A model generated the notes under the pieces. That model was not told the origin of the DNA and searched no databases. It was given only the letters and a program-made list of their open reading frames with translations. A DNA stretch of 64,000 nt. It comes from Candidatus Defluviibacterium haderslevense. GTDB taxonomy: Bacteria > Bacteroidota > Bacteroidia > Chitinophagales > Saprospiraceae. Positions 8,988 through 17,485 of the stretch are shown here, piece after piece (positions within the stretch are counted from its first letter, which is position 1; every line of letters starts with the position of its first letter). Location of the stretch: NCBI GenBank assembly GCA_016712225.1, contig JADJRL010000003.1:3299501-3363500 (forward strand), read 5' to 3'. The translations under genes were made by a program, and so were the position numbers.

Positions 8988-10795
8988 TACGCTACAATTT
9001 CATTTAGTAAACCATCGGTTTCTTTTTCCAATAGCATAATGTCTTTTTCAATATCAGCAAGGTCTCTCAAAGGTTCGTGTTTGTAGAAATATTTGGTAAA
9101 TGAAATTTCATACCCAACTTTCATTTTCTTGTCATCATACCAAGCATCAGGAGCAAAAGGCAAAACTTCTCTTTTGAAATAATCCTTAATACTTTCTTTC
9201 ATTGGTACTTTCTCAAAGTCCTTCAATTCGCTGTCAGATTGTGGATTTCCTTTTGAATCGAGCACAATTTTTCCTTTCTCGTTTCTTTCAGGTTGATGAA
9301 CTGTAATTTGATAAAAGCCAAAATCAGTATTGTCGAATATTTTGGAGTATTTGTTTTCTTCAAATGCGAAATACAACTCTTGAATTTTGATTATGTGTTC
9401 AGGTAAAAGTTCTAAACGCTTTTCTCCAAGCGGTTTTCGCATGTTTTTATAAAACTCTTCCGTTGAAGCATTAATCAACTGCACTTTCCCTTTACGCTTC
9501 ACATCTTTTACGTTTGTGATAATCCATACATAAGTTGCAATACCAGTGTTATAGAAAATATCATTTGGCAATTGAATGATGCACTCCAATAAATCATTTT
9601 CTAAAATGTATTGTCTTATTCCACTTTCACCGCTTCCAGCATCACCAGTGAAAAGGGCAGAACCATTTTGAACAGAAGCAATTCGGCTTCCTCCATCTTT
9701 AGGGTCTTTCATTTTTGAAAGCATATGAAGCATAAACATCAATTGCCCGTCATTGCTTCGTGAAGTCAAACAAGTTTCTTCTAGTTCGCCTTTAAAGTTT
9801 TTGATTTTAAGATTAAAGCGTTTGTCAACGATGCTGATTTTCTTCTCTGTACCAACATTCAAGTTATCAATATCCTGCTTCCAACTTGTACCGTATGGCG
9901 GATTGGTTAGCATGAAATTGAATTTCAAATCTGCTTCAAAACCATATTCACTAAGCGTTGAGCCAAACTTTATTTTGTCTGGGTCTTCGCCTTTCAGCAA
10001 CATATCTGATTTACAAGTGGCGTACATTTCTCCCGTGTTTTCTTGTCCGTATAAATGGAAAGTTGCATTTGATTTTATTTCTCCTTCAGGATTTGTTGCA
10101 AAAAGTTTCGATTGTGTTAGCATTGCACCTGAACCAGCACAAGGATCATACACTAAAAAAGTTCCTTTTTGAATTTTGTCTTTTACTGGCAGATAAACCA
10201 AATGCGTCATTAACTCAATAATTTCTCTTGGCGTAAAGTGTCGCCCTGCTGCTGCATTTGTTTTTTCATTAAACCTTCGGATCAAATCCTCAAACATATA
10301 GCCCATTGCCATTGGCGATATTTTGTCGGGGCTTAACTCAACTCTTGGGTTGCAGAATTTCTCAATGAGAGAAAAAGTTATGCCTGTATCCTCAAATGTC
10401 TTCAACTGATTGCGGAATTTGAACTTTGTAATAATGTCTTGAACATTTTCAGAAAACCCATTCAGGTAGTCTAAAAAGTTGGTGTCAATATTTTTTGGGT
10501 CGGCAAGCAGTTTTTTCATAGTGAACTGCGAAGTGTTGTAAAACGCTAAACCACTACCATGTAATTCGCTGGTCAAAAGTCCAGATACATTGTCGATCTT
10601 GCTTTTAAACTCGTTGTGCGTTTTTAAAACCTTGTCTTTGGTAGGTTCGAGAGCCAAGTCCAAACGCCTCAAAACAGTCATTGGAAGTATTACGTCTTGG
10701 TACTGATTTTCAAGAAATTTATTGATCAATACATCGTCTGCAACTGTCCAGATGAAGTTTATAATTGATTGAAGATTTTGTGTATTTAAACTCAT
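8987..10795 (-). CDS. hsdM: Type I restriction-modification DNA N6-adenine methyltransferase subunit M
   Basis: This is the modification subunit, transferring methyl groups from S-adenosylmethionine to adenine N6. An N-terminal helical HsdM_N domain is followed by the AGRHFTPREIIELM segment (about 182-196), the cofactor motif DPCAGSG (217-223) and the catalytic NPPY (298-301). The length of 602 residues is typical of the longer HsdM group. It is the first gene of the hsdM-hsdS-hsdR-ATPase operon, and the next gene overlaps its stop by one base. The promoter must lie in the roughly 400 bases upstream. Confidence 0.95.
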   Translation of the reverse strand: MSLNTQNLQSIINFIWTVADDVLINKFLENQYQDVILPMTVLRRLDLALEPTKDKVLKTHNEFKSKIDNVSGLLTSELHGSGLAFYNTSQFTMKKLLADPKNIDTNFLDYLNGFSENVQDIITKFKFRNQLKTFEDTGITFSLIEKFCNPRVELSPDKISPMAMGYMFEDLIRRFNEKTNAAAGRHFTPREIIELMTHLVYLPVKDKIQKGTFLVYDPCAGSGAMLTQSKLFATNPEGEIKSNATFHLYGQENTGEMYATCKSDMLLKGEDPDKIKFGSTLSEYGFEADLKFNFMLTNPPYGTSWKQDIDNLNVGTEKKISIVDKRFNLKIKNFKGELEETCLTSRSNDGQLMFMLHMLSKMKDPKDGGSRIASVQNGSALFTGDAGSGESGIRQYILENDLLECIIQLPNDIFYNTGIATYVWIITNVKDVKRKGKVQLINASTEEFYKNMRKPLGEKRLELLPEHIIKIQELYFAFEENKYSKIFDNTDFGFYQITVHQPERNEKGKIVLDSKGNPQSDSELKDFEKVPMKESIKDYFKREVLPFAPDAWYDDKKMKVGYEISFTKYFYKHEPLRDLADIEKDIMLLEKETDGLLNEIVA

Positions 10796-11217
10796 TTATC
10801 TATTGTCTGTTCGTTAAATATTAGTTGGCCAAATTACGTTTTTAAACCCAATGATTGTCACAGGTGCGTTGGCAAAATTGGCTCTTTTACAAGCTTGGGT
10901 TTGTGTGTCGGCTTGTGAGGTTTGTAAATGTTTCAATGAGTAACTGGATAAAATTGAATTAAAAAAAATGTTCGGTTGGGAAAATAAAAAATACAGAATG
11001 GTCTGCAATGAGTGTCGGCTCAGTTGCTGTCCAGTAGAAATATGGTCCGTATGTTGGTCACCTGTCAAAATTAGCGTTTCATTTTATGTTTATAGTCGTC
11101 TGTTTGGTCGTTGTTGTGTCGTCTGTTAGGCTTGCTTGTAACATTTGCATCCCCTAAACTCAATCCGGAAATTTCGTGAATATCGCTTACATCTATATGT
11201 ATTTAAATCATTCATTT
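10796..11217. other. Upstream region of hsdM with a short attC-like core
   Basis: No convincing gene is present; an 84-codon frame here lacks protein-like composition. The region should hold the hsdM promoter. At 11125-11131 the plus strand reads GTTAGGC, which fits the integron core consensus GTTRRRY. It lies about 90 bases after the stop of the tyrosine recombinase remnant at 11218. A matching partner site was not found, so the resemblance is weak on its own. Confidence 0.4.
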
Positions 11218-11830
11218 TCAAATATTTAAATGGTCAAACGGGCTAATTATTTTTGATTTGCTTACATTAGGTATGTGTGTATATATTTCTGTTGTTTTAA
11301 CAGATCCATGCCCTGACAAATGCTGTATGAGTCTAAGATCGGTTCCCCTTTCCAATAGGTGTGTTGCAAAGCTGTGACTGAGCATATTAACGGTTGCGTA
11401 TGGATTCACTTTTGAAAGATCCAATGCTATTCTAAATATGAGTTGTACACTTCTTGGACTGTGTTTATCATCATCTTGACCTTCGAACATTCAATACTTA
11501 GGTTTGTAAATATCGTTATATTCCATTAATCTGAGAATAATTTTTTCAAAGAATATAGATATCCTTGCTTTTTTGACTTTTTCCACCTTTACATGTATCT
11601 CCTTTTTTCTATGAATAGGTCTGTTTAGCTCAAATTAAAGACTTCTCTGAGTCTCAATCCGGCAGTATAAATTAAAGATAATATGGTTTTGTGTTTTATA
11701 TTTGATCTGTTATCTAACAGCCTTTCTACTTTAACTTCTGATAGATATCTATTAGTGTTGTTGATCTTTTTGGTCGTAGATCTGTAATAAAAAACGTTCC
11801 CTTAATAATACTTTTTCGTAATTGAATTTT
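11218..11830 (-). pseudogene. Decayed tyrosine recombinase (XerC/IntI-like integrase), copy C
   Basis: The last 90 codons are open and contain LSHSFATHLLERGTDLRLIQ and TEIYTH, the C-terminal catalytic boxes of tyrosine recombinases with the nucleophilic Tyr. They end in SPFDHLNI. Reading upstream on the same strand gives ILSLIYTAGLRLREV, the box carrying the first catalytic Arg, but stop codons and a frame change separate the pieces and the N-terminus is unrecognisable. The gene is therefore dead. It lies between the PRTase-like operon and hsdM. Similar C-terminal pieces occur at 14626 and 17486. Confidence 0.75.
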
Positions 11831-11840
11831 CAGAAGTTAT

Positions 11841-12026
11841 TTATTTGTATTTTAGTTTTTTCCTTGATTGGGGATAAAGTAGCACACAACAGACAAGTAT
11901 TGCTGCAGATGGGATATTTATAATGCCCAGCCCGGAACTGCTGCCTAATTGAAAATACAAAGTTGAAGTTAACAACAAAAAGCCAAATAGAAACTCGTTT
12001 GCTCGCACAAAAGTACAGCGATGCAA
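11841..12026 (-). CDS. Small putative membrane protein (61 residues), doubtful
   Basis: This short frame encodes two hydrophobic segments (roughly residues 12-26 and 34-51) and a basic tail SRKKLKYK, as expected for a small two-helix membrane protein. No family is recognised and no convincing ribosome-binding site is seen. It sits on the same strand 87 bases after the duplicated PRTase-like gene, so it could be a third cassette member, a fragment of a larger membrane protein, or chance. Confidence 0.25.
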   Translation of the reverse strand: MHRCTFVRANEFLFGFLLLTSTLYFQLGSSSGLGIINIPSAAILVCCVLLYPQSRKKLKYK

Positions 12027-12112
12027 CCAGCCGAAGTTTCAGAGTCAGGCCTCACTTGTAGCAATGCCAATGTGGTAGGCAATTTTAGATAAACCCTGAT
12101 GTTTATTCTTAT

Positions 12113-13810
12113 TTAGATAAAAAGTGGAAGCCAAGATTCGGCAACTCCATTCAATAACTTAGTTGTTTTTTTAGGGCTTACAAAATAGTATGATAATAGT
12201 AAATCATTTTCAAGTTGGAATTTAACATCAAAATTATGTTGGTCGTATATAGCTTTAATTCTCTCTAATTCAGAGGTGTCAAAAACCTGTTTAATTGTTT
12301 TGGATAATTCACTGCTATAATAAAATTCAATTTGATATTTCTGTTTTATACTATTGAAATATTCCATATTCTGTTCAGAAAGTACGAATGAAAGTAAATA
12401 GTGTTTTTTTACGGGTAAATCTTTAACTTGATTCCAAATCTCGCTAATAAAATAATTGCCTTTACCAGCTCTAGTATGATAGAAAAAAACTAAGTTTTTA
12501 TTTAACGAATCATACTTTTTTTTGACTAGCTCCTCAATGGTGATAGCTTGAGTAATTTTGAGATTCCAAATTTTCAAGAAGTCATATACATGGTGGTAAA
12601 CACTAGCTTTTTCGTAACCTGTTAAGACAAGCAATATCTCTGATTTTTCACCACCATTATCATGAATATCTTTAAAAACCTTTTTTCCCAAATCGCTTAT
12701 CAAGCTTCGCACTCTTTCTATAGTCATAAAATTCGTGTTTCTAAAGAGCTTTAGTGCAATTTCCTTGTCAGGTAATGTAAAATTATTAAACCATGTAGTA
12801 AGGCTATTGATTTTCTTTCCGCCATTGTCTTGATCGTAATTCCAGGTCTTTAATACCTTATTTATTTCAGTTATTTCTGTTTCGTTAAAACTAAGGTTCG
12901 TTTTTTCTGTAAATTTCACAAAGCTGTCATTGCAATCGCTACTGTGTTCTTCTAAAGCTTTAGGCTTAGGGTTATACACGAATAAAGGACTCCATGGAGT
13001 GCCTTTGGCAAGGGTTATTTTATTATTATTGCCGTCAGCCCAAATAATTGGTAGAGAGTTATTTGGACATTGGAAATAATAGGCGGTCAACAAGCCAGTA
13101 TTACCAAATCCCATATGGTGCTTAGGATAAACGTCGTAACATAGGTCTGAAATTCTATTGAAATCTTTAGCTGAAAATATTTCTAATGCTGAAGGTTCAG
13201 GGAAATCGGGTATGATAGTAATTTTTTCGCCGATAAAACTATGTTTAAAATATTGTAAGGCCTTTTCTGAAATGGTGATAGAAAGGATAAACAATTTTGG
13301 TAATCCACCAAGATTCGATTTCAACTTTTTCAACTTTAACCATATATCATACATGAACTGATTGCCGCTTCCATGAGTGTCATTAAATGCAATTAAAACA
13401 GTCTCTTTAGTAATTGCCTTAGAAGATATGTGTTCTATACTTACAAAATTATCCTCAGGAATTTTCCAAATTTTTGAAAGTGAATATGCATGATGTACAG
13501 AACTATCTATTATGTTTTCAGGCAAAATAATTAATAAATTAGATGAATCAATATTAAACTGAGTCAAATATTTTTCTATAGGTTGAAATAATTCCCTGAG
13601 TCGCATTTCGAAATTAGGTTTAGAGTAATAGCGAATTTTCGATAAGATTTTCATTGCTAAATCCTTATCTCCGATATTAAAGTTATTAAACCAAGAGTCT
13701 AGCTTATTAGTAAATTCACTTTCAGCTATTTGCCAATCTGCTTTTAATTTTTGGAAAAATTCATTATTCTCTTCAAATTTTTTTGTTAAGTATGAATCTC
13801 TAAACTTCAT
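12113..13810 (-). CDS. Protein with two phosphoribosyltransferase-like domains, second one degenerate
   Basis: The 565-residue protein is an internal duplication. Each half begins with a helical WFNNF segment (about 40-60 and 340-360) and then a Rossmann-like core. Half one has AFNDTHGSGNQ (141-151), which resembles the PRPP-binding loop of phosphoribosyltransferases, and GFGNTGLLTAYYF then PNNSLPIIWA (234-258). In half two the loop is FFYHTRAGKGN (442-452), without the acidic pair, and the PNN motif is lost, so it is probably non-catalytic. The closest relative in the window is the protein at 18203. Such PRTase-like proteins occur in predicted conflict systems. The start overlaps the TrpF-like gene by four bases. 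Substrate and function are unknown. Confidence 0.75.
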   Translation of the reverse strand: MKFRDSYLTKKFEENNEFFQKLKADWQIAESEFTNKLDSWFNNFNIGDKDLAMKILSKIRYYSKPNFEMRLRELFQPIEKYLTQFNIDSSNLLIILPENIIDSSVHHAYSLSKIWKIPEDNFVSIEHISSKAITKETVLIAFNDTHGSGNQFMYDIWLKLKKLKSNLGGLPKLFILSITISEKALQYFKHSFIGEKITIIPDFPEPSALEIFSAKDFNRISDLCYDVYPKHHMGFGNTGLLTAYYFQCPNNSLPIIWADGNNNKITLAKGTPWSPLFVYNPKPKALEEHSSDCNDSFVKFTEKTNLSFNETEITEINKVLKTWNYDQDNGGKKINSLTTWFNNFTLPDKEIALKLFRNTNFMTIERVRSLISDLGKKVFKDIHDNGGEKSEILLVLTGYEKASVYHHVYDFLKIWNLKITQAITIEELVKKKYDSLNKNLVFFYHTRAGKGNYFISEIWNQVKDLPVKKHYLLSFVLSEQNMEYFNSIKQKYQIEFYYSSELSKTIKQVFDTSELERIKAIYDQHNFDVKFQLENDLLLSYYFVSPKKTTKLLNGVAESWLPLFI

Positions 13811-14505
13811 GATATATTGAGTTGATTAATAAGCTTCATTAAGTTAATAACTTCAGGAATGTTTTTTACACCTCTTGTAGTGCTGACACCACTCATTATA
13901 TCGACTAAATTTGGTTTAGCAATATGAATTGCACTTAAAATATTTGTTGTGTTTAAGCCTCCAGCAAGAACTGTTGCAATGTTTTTAGTTTTAAAATATT
14001 CGAAAGCTTTATTACTTAAACTCCAATTATGTGTTTTTCCAGAGCCACCTTTCGGGGAGTCGAACAGCACTGCATTTATATGAACTAAAAAGGGTTGTGA
14101 TATTTGAATTATATCCTGCAAAATATAATGGTCTTGAATTTTTATAGTTTTTATTATTTCAAGATTTGGAAATGAGATATTAAGTTTCGCAACTGTTTCT
14201 TCATTAAGACTTTGAGATTGCAATTGTATGGCCGTAGGGTTAATATAGCTTATCTTAGCTTCGAGTTCATCAAAATCGTCATCTTTCAATAACAAAACAG
14301 AAGCAACACTGGTTGGTACTTTTTTTACAAGTTCTTTCGCCTCACGAATTGATAATTTATCTGTCGGCTGTTCCCCATTTGCTTCTCCTAACAAAAAGCC
14401 AAGTGCACTAACACCTGCTTTTGTACATTCTTGAATGTCAATTTGATTCGCTATTCCGCAAATTTTTACTTTAATTTCAGAAGTATTGTTGTCAAACAGT
14501 TTCAC
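13807..14505 (-). CDS. TrpF-like phosphoribosylanthranilate isomerase family protein
   Basis: TrpF performs an Amadori rearrangement of phosphoribosyl-anthranilate in tryptophan synthesis. This 232-residue protein keeps the fold and both catalytic residues: the Cys in VKICG (C16) and the Asp before the phosphate loop (D149 in VLFDS), followed by GGSGKTHNW (153-161) and AGGLN (181-185). The usual IQLHG motif reads IQLQS. It is not in a trp operon. It directly precedes, and overlaps by four bases (ATGA), the duplicated PRTase-like gene. An isomerase of ribosyl adducts paired with a possible ribosyl transferase suggests a repurposed enzyme, though a displaced trpF cannot be excluded. Confidence 0.82.
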   Translation of the reverse strand: MKLFDNNTSEIKVKICGIANQIDIQECTKAGVSALGFLLGEANGEQPTDKLSIREAKELVKKVPTSVASVLLLKDDDFDELEAKISYINPTAIQLQSQSLNEETVAKLNISFPNLEIIKTIKIQDHYILQDIIQISQPFLVHINAVLFDSPKGGSGKTHNWSLSNKAFEYFKTKNIATVLAGGLNTTNILSAIHIAKPNLVDIMSGVSTTRGVKNIPEVINLMKLINQLNIS

Positions 14506-14625
14506 ATTAAATAGCTTATGTTTCTTGAAATGAATTGAAGGCTCGTAAAAAAAAATGCCTACAACTTTGTTATATCCGAATCAAATATACTATCATCTTT
14601 TGTTTTTTTTAGCTTTTTAAATCAA
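14506..14625. promoter_or_regulatory. Leader of the TrpF-like/PRTase-like operon, shared with 17405-17485
   Basis: On the minus strand, AGTATATTTGATTCGG then A-n-ATAACAAA occurs here and upstream of the WbqC-like gene at 17405-17485. In both places it follows the 3' end of a tyrosine recombinase remnant, and the two sequences diverge right after ATAACAAA. This looks like a recombination boundary where different cargo was joined to the same recombinase end. The promoter of the operon should also be here. Confidence 0.4.
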
Positions 14626-14730
14626 TTAAATTCTGTCTAATGGGCTTTGAATTGATTCCTATCGATGTGTTGTTACATGTGTATAGATAAAAGTGTTCTT
14701 AATATCCTTATGGCCACGCATCTAGTAAAA
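14626..14730 (-). pseudogene. Tyrosine recombinase C-terminal remnant, copy B
   Basis: The minus strand reads GHKDIKNTFIYTHVTTHR, a stop, then ESIQSPLDRI and a stop. This is the end of a tyrosine recombinase including the catalytic His and the nucleophilic Tyr of IYTHV. Only about 30 residues survive and an internal stop is present. It is about 80 percent identical by eye to copy A at 17486. It abuts an IS91-like remnant on the opposite strand. Confidence 0.65.
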
Positions 14731-14733
14731 AAA

Positions 14734-14895
14734 ATGACACTGTCCCATGAAGAATTTTTGAGAAGAATTGAATAGCATCTATTACCTAAGCGATTTGTTA
14801 AAATTAGACATACTGGATATTTAACACACCAAGGATAAACAAAGCGCCTTCAACTAATTTATCAAAACATGAAGCTACAATCACCAATGCCCTTG
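14734..14895 (+). pseudogene. IS91-family transposase C-terminal remnant
   Basis: The plus strand reads MTLSHEEFLRRIE, a stop, HLLPKRFVKIRHTGYLTHQG, a stop, then TKRLQLIYQN. This matches the EEFLRRF-x-HVLPKGF-x-RIRHYGFL signature near the end of IS91/IS801-type rolling-circle transposases. In-frame stops and its small size make it non-functional. IS91-like elements move by one-ended rolling-circle transposition and can carry neighbouring DNA, which is relevant to how this island was assembled. Confidence 0.6.
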
Positions 14896-15405
14896 AGTCT
14901 TGATCTGTGGCGCTTACTGTGGTTCATCAGAAGAATTATGCTGTTCTTGAAGTACTTCATACTTTATTTTATTCATCTTGAGTCTATCTATCTTTTCTTG
15001 AATATCAGAAACCTTAATTAAATTTGCACTTTTATCGTTTTGCTCTAACAGATTCTTGTACTCTGAACTCTTCTCTTCAATATATGCTAGGTGTTTATAT
15101 ATCTTCTTCTGGTTGTAATTGTTCTTTATGCTATTATGTGCTCTTGACTTAGTACCATCAATTGCTATTATATTTCCACCAATTAAATTGATATTCTTCA
15201 GAAATGTAACAAACAATATGAATACACTCTTAAGTGCTTTCGGATTGTCTTTTCTGAAATCAGATATCGTATGATAGTTTGGTCTCAATCATAAAGTTAA
15301 ACATTGAAGTTCAATGTTGAGACATCATTTGCTATCTAATCTACAGCTACTTCTCAATCCATTTAAATAGCCAAATAAATAAATTTTTAATAGAGTGAGG
15401 AGTCA
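14896..15405 (-). pseudogene. IS1182-family transposase remnant
   Basis: The open part (14914-15288) carries LRPNYHTISDFRKDNPKALK and IIAIDGTKSRAHNS, diagnostic of the DDE catalytic core of IS1182 transposases, followed by the lysine-rich helical insert. Upstream in the same frame the sequence continues FGYLNGLRSSCRLDSK, stop, CLNIELQCLTL, stop, so two TGA codons appear where the family normally has Trp. Downstream, after a stop, ATDQDSRAL matches the next conserved block before the similarity ends at the IS91 remnant. The element is dead and truncated at both ends. Confidence 0.8.
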
Positions 15406-15615
15406 AAGCTTGGAGGACCTTCTTTCTGTAAAGTTTTCACTTCAAATCCAAACTTTGATAAATCTAATTGTATAACAAATACATCCTCACTTTTACACTT
15501 GGATCATGTGATCGGAAAAGCAGTCGGACAGGTATAAATTTATATGGATTCTCTTTGTCAATAGAATTTTCCAATGAACTCATTTGCAATTGTAATTTTG
15601 TTATGCCTTTTACAT

Positions 15616-15703
15616 GATTCATAATATATAAAAATACAAATCATGATTATTGTAACAAAGAGATTTGCAAATTATTTTTGAATTAGTTTTTTCACAACCT
15701 GAC
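15616..15703. repeat. End of the IS1182-type element (matches 679-762)
   Basis: This block shares GATTCATAATATATAAAAAT and the TTTTTTCACA segment with 679-762. It borders directly on the attC-like palindrome at 15709, so the insertion seems to have occurred at or inside that palindrome and removed its outer core. Confidence 0.4.
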
Positions 15704-15708
15704 TCTTT

Positions 15709-15828
15709 GCAGCTTGGCGAAGTGGCGGATTATAAGGTACTTACTTTTAATTTTGCGCCAATGTTTATTTGAAAGACTGACCTTGATTTTAGCACTAAAC
15801 CCGCCATGTTGTCAAACTGCTGTTAGCC
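15709..15828 (-). repeat. attC-like imperfect palindrome after the 276-residue gene
   Basis: On the minus strand the site starts with GGCTAAC (15822-15828) ten bases after a stop codon. An arm follows, GCAGTTTGACAACATGGCGG (15801-15820), which pairs with GCAGCTTGGCGAAGTGGCGG on the other strand at 15709-15728; 14 of 20 positions are identical. The arms are separated by about 72 bases containing the TTTAGTGCT motif seen in many Bacteroidota intercassette repeats. The size, position just after a gene and core sequence resemble an integron attC site whose far core was lost to the IS1182 insertion. Confidence 0.5.
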
Positions 15829-15837
15829 GACCACCCA

Positions 15838-16668
15838 TCATTCTAATTTATATTTTGCTTCAATTTGATTAATTAAATTTTGGTCAGCCTGATGATTCTT
15901 TTGCTTTATGATAGTGCTTAGTTCTCGTGCTTGCATAAAATAATTTGAACATATATTTACAATTCGTCTGTCTTTTACAGCACAAAAATTTTCTTTATAT
16001 TCTGATGAAACAAAAATGATTTCTTCGGTATCAATAATTACAAACTGTAATTTTGGAAATCTTAATTCTTCTAAAGTTTCATAATAATAACAACTATATA
16101 CATCACCATTCTTTATATGACTTTTCATCTTTTGCAAATTCCTTCTGTTTGATGGTGGAAAGGTGAAAATTTCTTCATAAATTGATTTTCTTTTTAATTG
16201 CTCACTTCTCTTTCTTTTACAAAAAGAATTTATGCTTTCGTCGATTTCGTCATCTAATTCTAATCTATGCTGTTGTGAATGACTTGAGCTTGGAGTTCTA
16301 AAGTCTTGCCAATTTAAATCCTGAACAGAATATTTGGCATTCCTGATTTTACTTGCAACGTAAATATCTACTTCTTTGATTGTATTGAATGTTGTTTTTT
16401 CTACGCCATTCAATGATTCCACAATATTTGATACACTTTTGTCAATTTTATTTTCAATTTGTCTTTGTCCAAAAGTGCCAAAAATTGAAAAAATATAATG
16501 AGAAGTAATCGCACATAAGAATACACTTGAGATGTAAGCATAGTTAATTGTCCAGCCAAAAACTGTTTCCTTACCCATTAATCCCAAAAATATAACAATG
16601 CCACAAATTATTGTGACAGAAATTAGAATGATTTTATCAAAAAGTTCTAATAGTTTATCCTTTTCCAT
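15838..16668 (-). CDS. Membrane-anchored protein with cytosolic effector-like domain
   Basis: Two transmembrane helices at about residues 9-30 and 40-65 are followed by a roughly 200-residue soluble domain. The soluble part has the pattern FVIIDTEEIIFVS then FCAVKDRRIVNICSNYFMQARELS, reminiscent of PLD-like phosphodiesterase folds in defence and signalling proteins, but no HKD motif is present. The start lies inside the end of the WbqC-like gene (14-base overlap), so the two are translated together. An attC-like palindrome follows the stop by ten bases. I do not recognise a named family; a membrane-acting effector is a guess from architecture. Confidence 0.65.
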   Translation of the reverse strand: MEKDKLLELFDKIILISVTIICGIVIFLGLMGKETVFGWTINYAYISSVFLCAITSHYIFSIFGTFGQRQIENKIDKSVSNIVESLNGVEKTTFNTIKEVDIYVASKIRNAKYSVQDLNWQDFRTPSSSHSQQHRLELDDEIDESINSFCKRKRSEQLKRKSIYEEIFTFPPSNRRNLQKMKSHIKNGDVYSCYYYETLEELRFPKLQFVIIDTEEIIFVSSEYKENFCAVKDRRIVNICSNYFMQARELSTIIKQKNHQADQNLINQIEAKYKLE

Positions 16669-17404
16669 ATTTTAATGGTGTTAAATTTAAAAGAATTTTT
16701 GTTTCTTCAATGCCGATGTTAAAAATGCAATCCACTATTGATAAACCTTTAGCAAAACCTAATTGTGTTCTACGAGTTTGGTAGTAGGTAGGATGATTGT
16801 TTAAGTAATCTTGAAGTAATATATTTATTCCAAATTTATTTAATTTTTTCACATCGTGTTTTTCTGTTGCTTCAATAGAACCTACAATAATGTTATTTGT
16901 TTTTAATTTTTCACATAAGTAAATTAGCCTTTCAGTTGGCTCTAAAAATGTTGACTCAACAAACTGACTGCTTCTATTTATTTCAGGCGACTTTATTTTG
17001 AGAAGTTCTATTAATTTGGTCGTAATAAAAATGTCAATTTCCGACAGAATATCTGATTTATCTATACTTTCAATCAAGATTTTTTCTATATATGAAATAT
17101 TCTCTTTAAAATATCTTGCCTTGGAATACGATGAATATAAAGTTTTAATAATTTTTTCAATAGTTTCTTTATCGTTAAAATAAATTTTATTACACGGTGT
17201 CTTGAATTTATTGCCAACAGGAAGTCCAATCCAAATAATTTCACCTTGCATATTAACAATTTGAACTCTGTCTATATGTTTTCTTTTAGAAAAATAAACA
17301 TTGTCGAGTACAACAAGTTTGTCTGCGTAAACTAATTTTGCAAAATAGCCCAACCAAGGCAGAAAATTAGGTTGATGAATTACTATGTTTTTGTCAGATG
17401 TCAA
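16655..17404 (-). CDS. WbqC-like family protein
   Basis: The 249-residue protein matches the WbqC-like family: an N-terminal HQPNFLPWLGYFAKLVYADK with a conserved His, then VVLDNVYFSKRKHIDRVQI and W-x-GLPVG. The C-terminal QTRRTQLGF-x-x-GLSIVDCIFNIG is also typical. The family is often found near O-antigen or surface glycan genes, but its biochemistry is not settled. Here no glycan genes are nearby. Instead it overlaps the membrane-anchored gene at 15838 and follows a tyrosine recombinase remnant, which suggests a cassette-borne gene pair rather than a glycan pathway. Confidence 0.8.
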   Translation of the reverse strand: MTSDKNIVIHQPNFLPWLGYFAKLVYADKLVVLDNVYFSKRKHIDRVQIVNMQGEIIWIGLPVGNKFKTPCNKIYFNDKETIEKIIKTLYSSYSKARYFKENISYIEKILIESIDKSDILSEIDIFITTKLIELLKIKSPEINRSSQFVESTFLEPTERLIYLCEKLKTNNIIVGSIEATEKHDVKKLNKFGINILLQDYLNNHPTYYQTRRTQLGFAKGLSIVDCIFNIGIEETKILLNLTPLKYGKG

Positions 17405-17485
17405 ATTTTACAAATTTTTGAGATATTTCGTTTGGTGTCGGCTAAATTTGTTATTTCCGAATCAAATATACTATCAACTTTCGCT
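17405..17485. promoter_or_regulatory. Leader of the WbqC-like gene pair, shared with 14506-14625
   Basis: The minus strand repeats AGTATATTTGATTCGG and then ATAACAAA, as found upstream of the TrpF-like gene, then diverges into TTTAGCCGACACCAAACG. The junction immediately follows the stop of recombinase remnant A. It is the second example of the same recombinase end joined to different cargo. Confidence 0.4.

Noticed and set aside
10814..11068. 84-codon minus-strand frame upstream of hsdM
   Set aside because: Composition is not protein-like, there is no recognisable motif or ribosome-binding site, and the region fits an upstream leader or intercassette sequence.
13807..14505. Calling the isomerase gene a standard trpF of tryptophan synthesis
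   Set aside because: No trp genes are adjacent, the IQLHG motif is altered, and it overlaps a PRTase-like gene in a defence-type island; without the rest of the genome the symbol would overstate the case.
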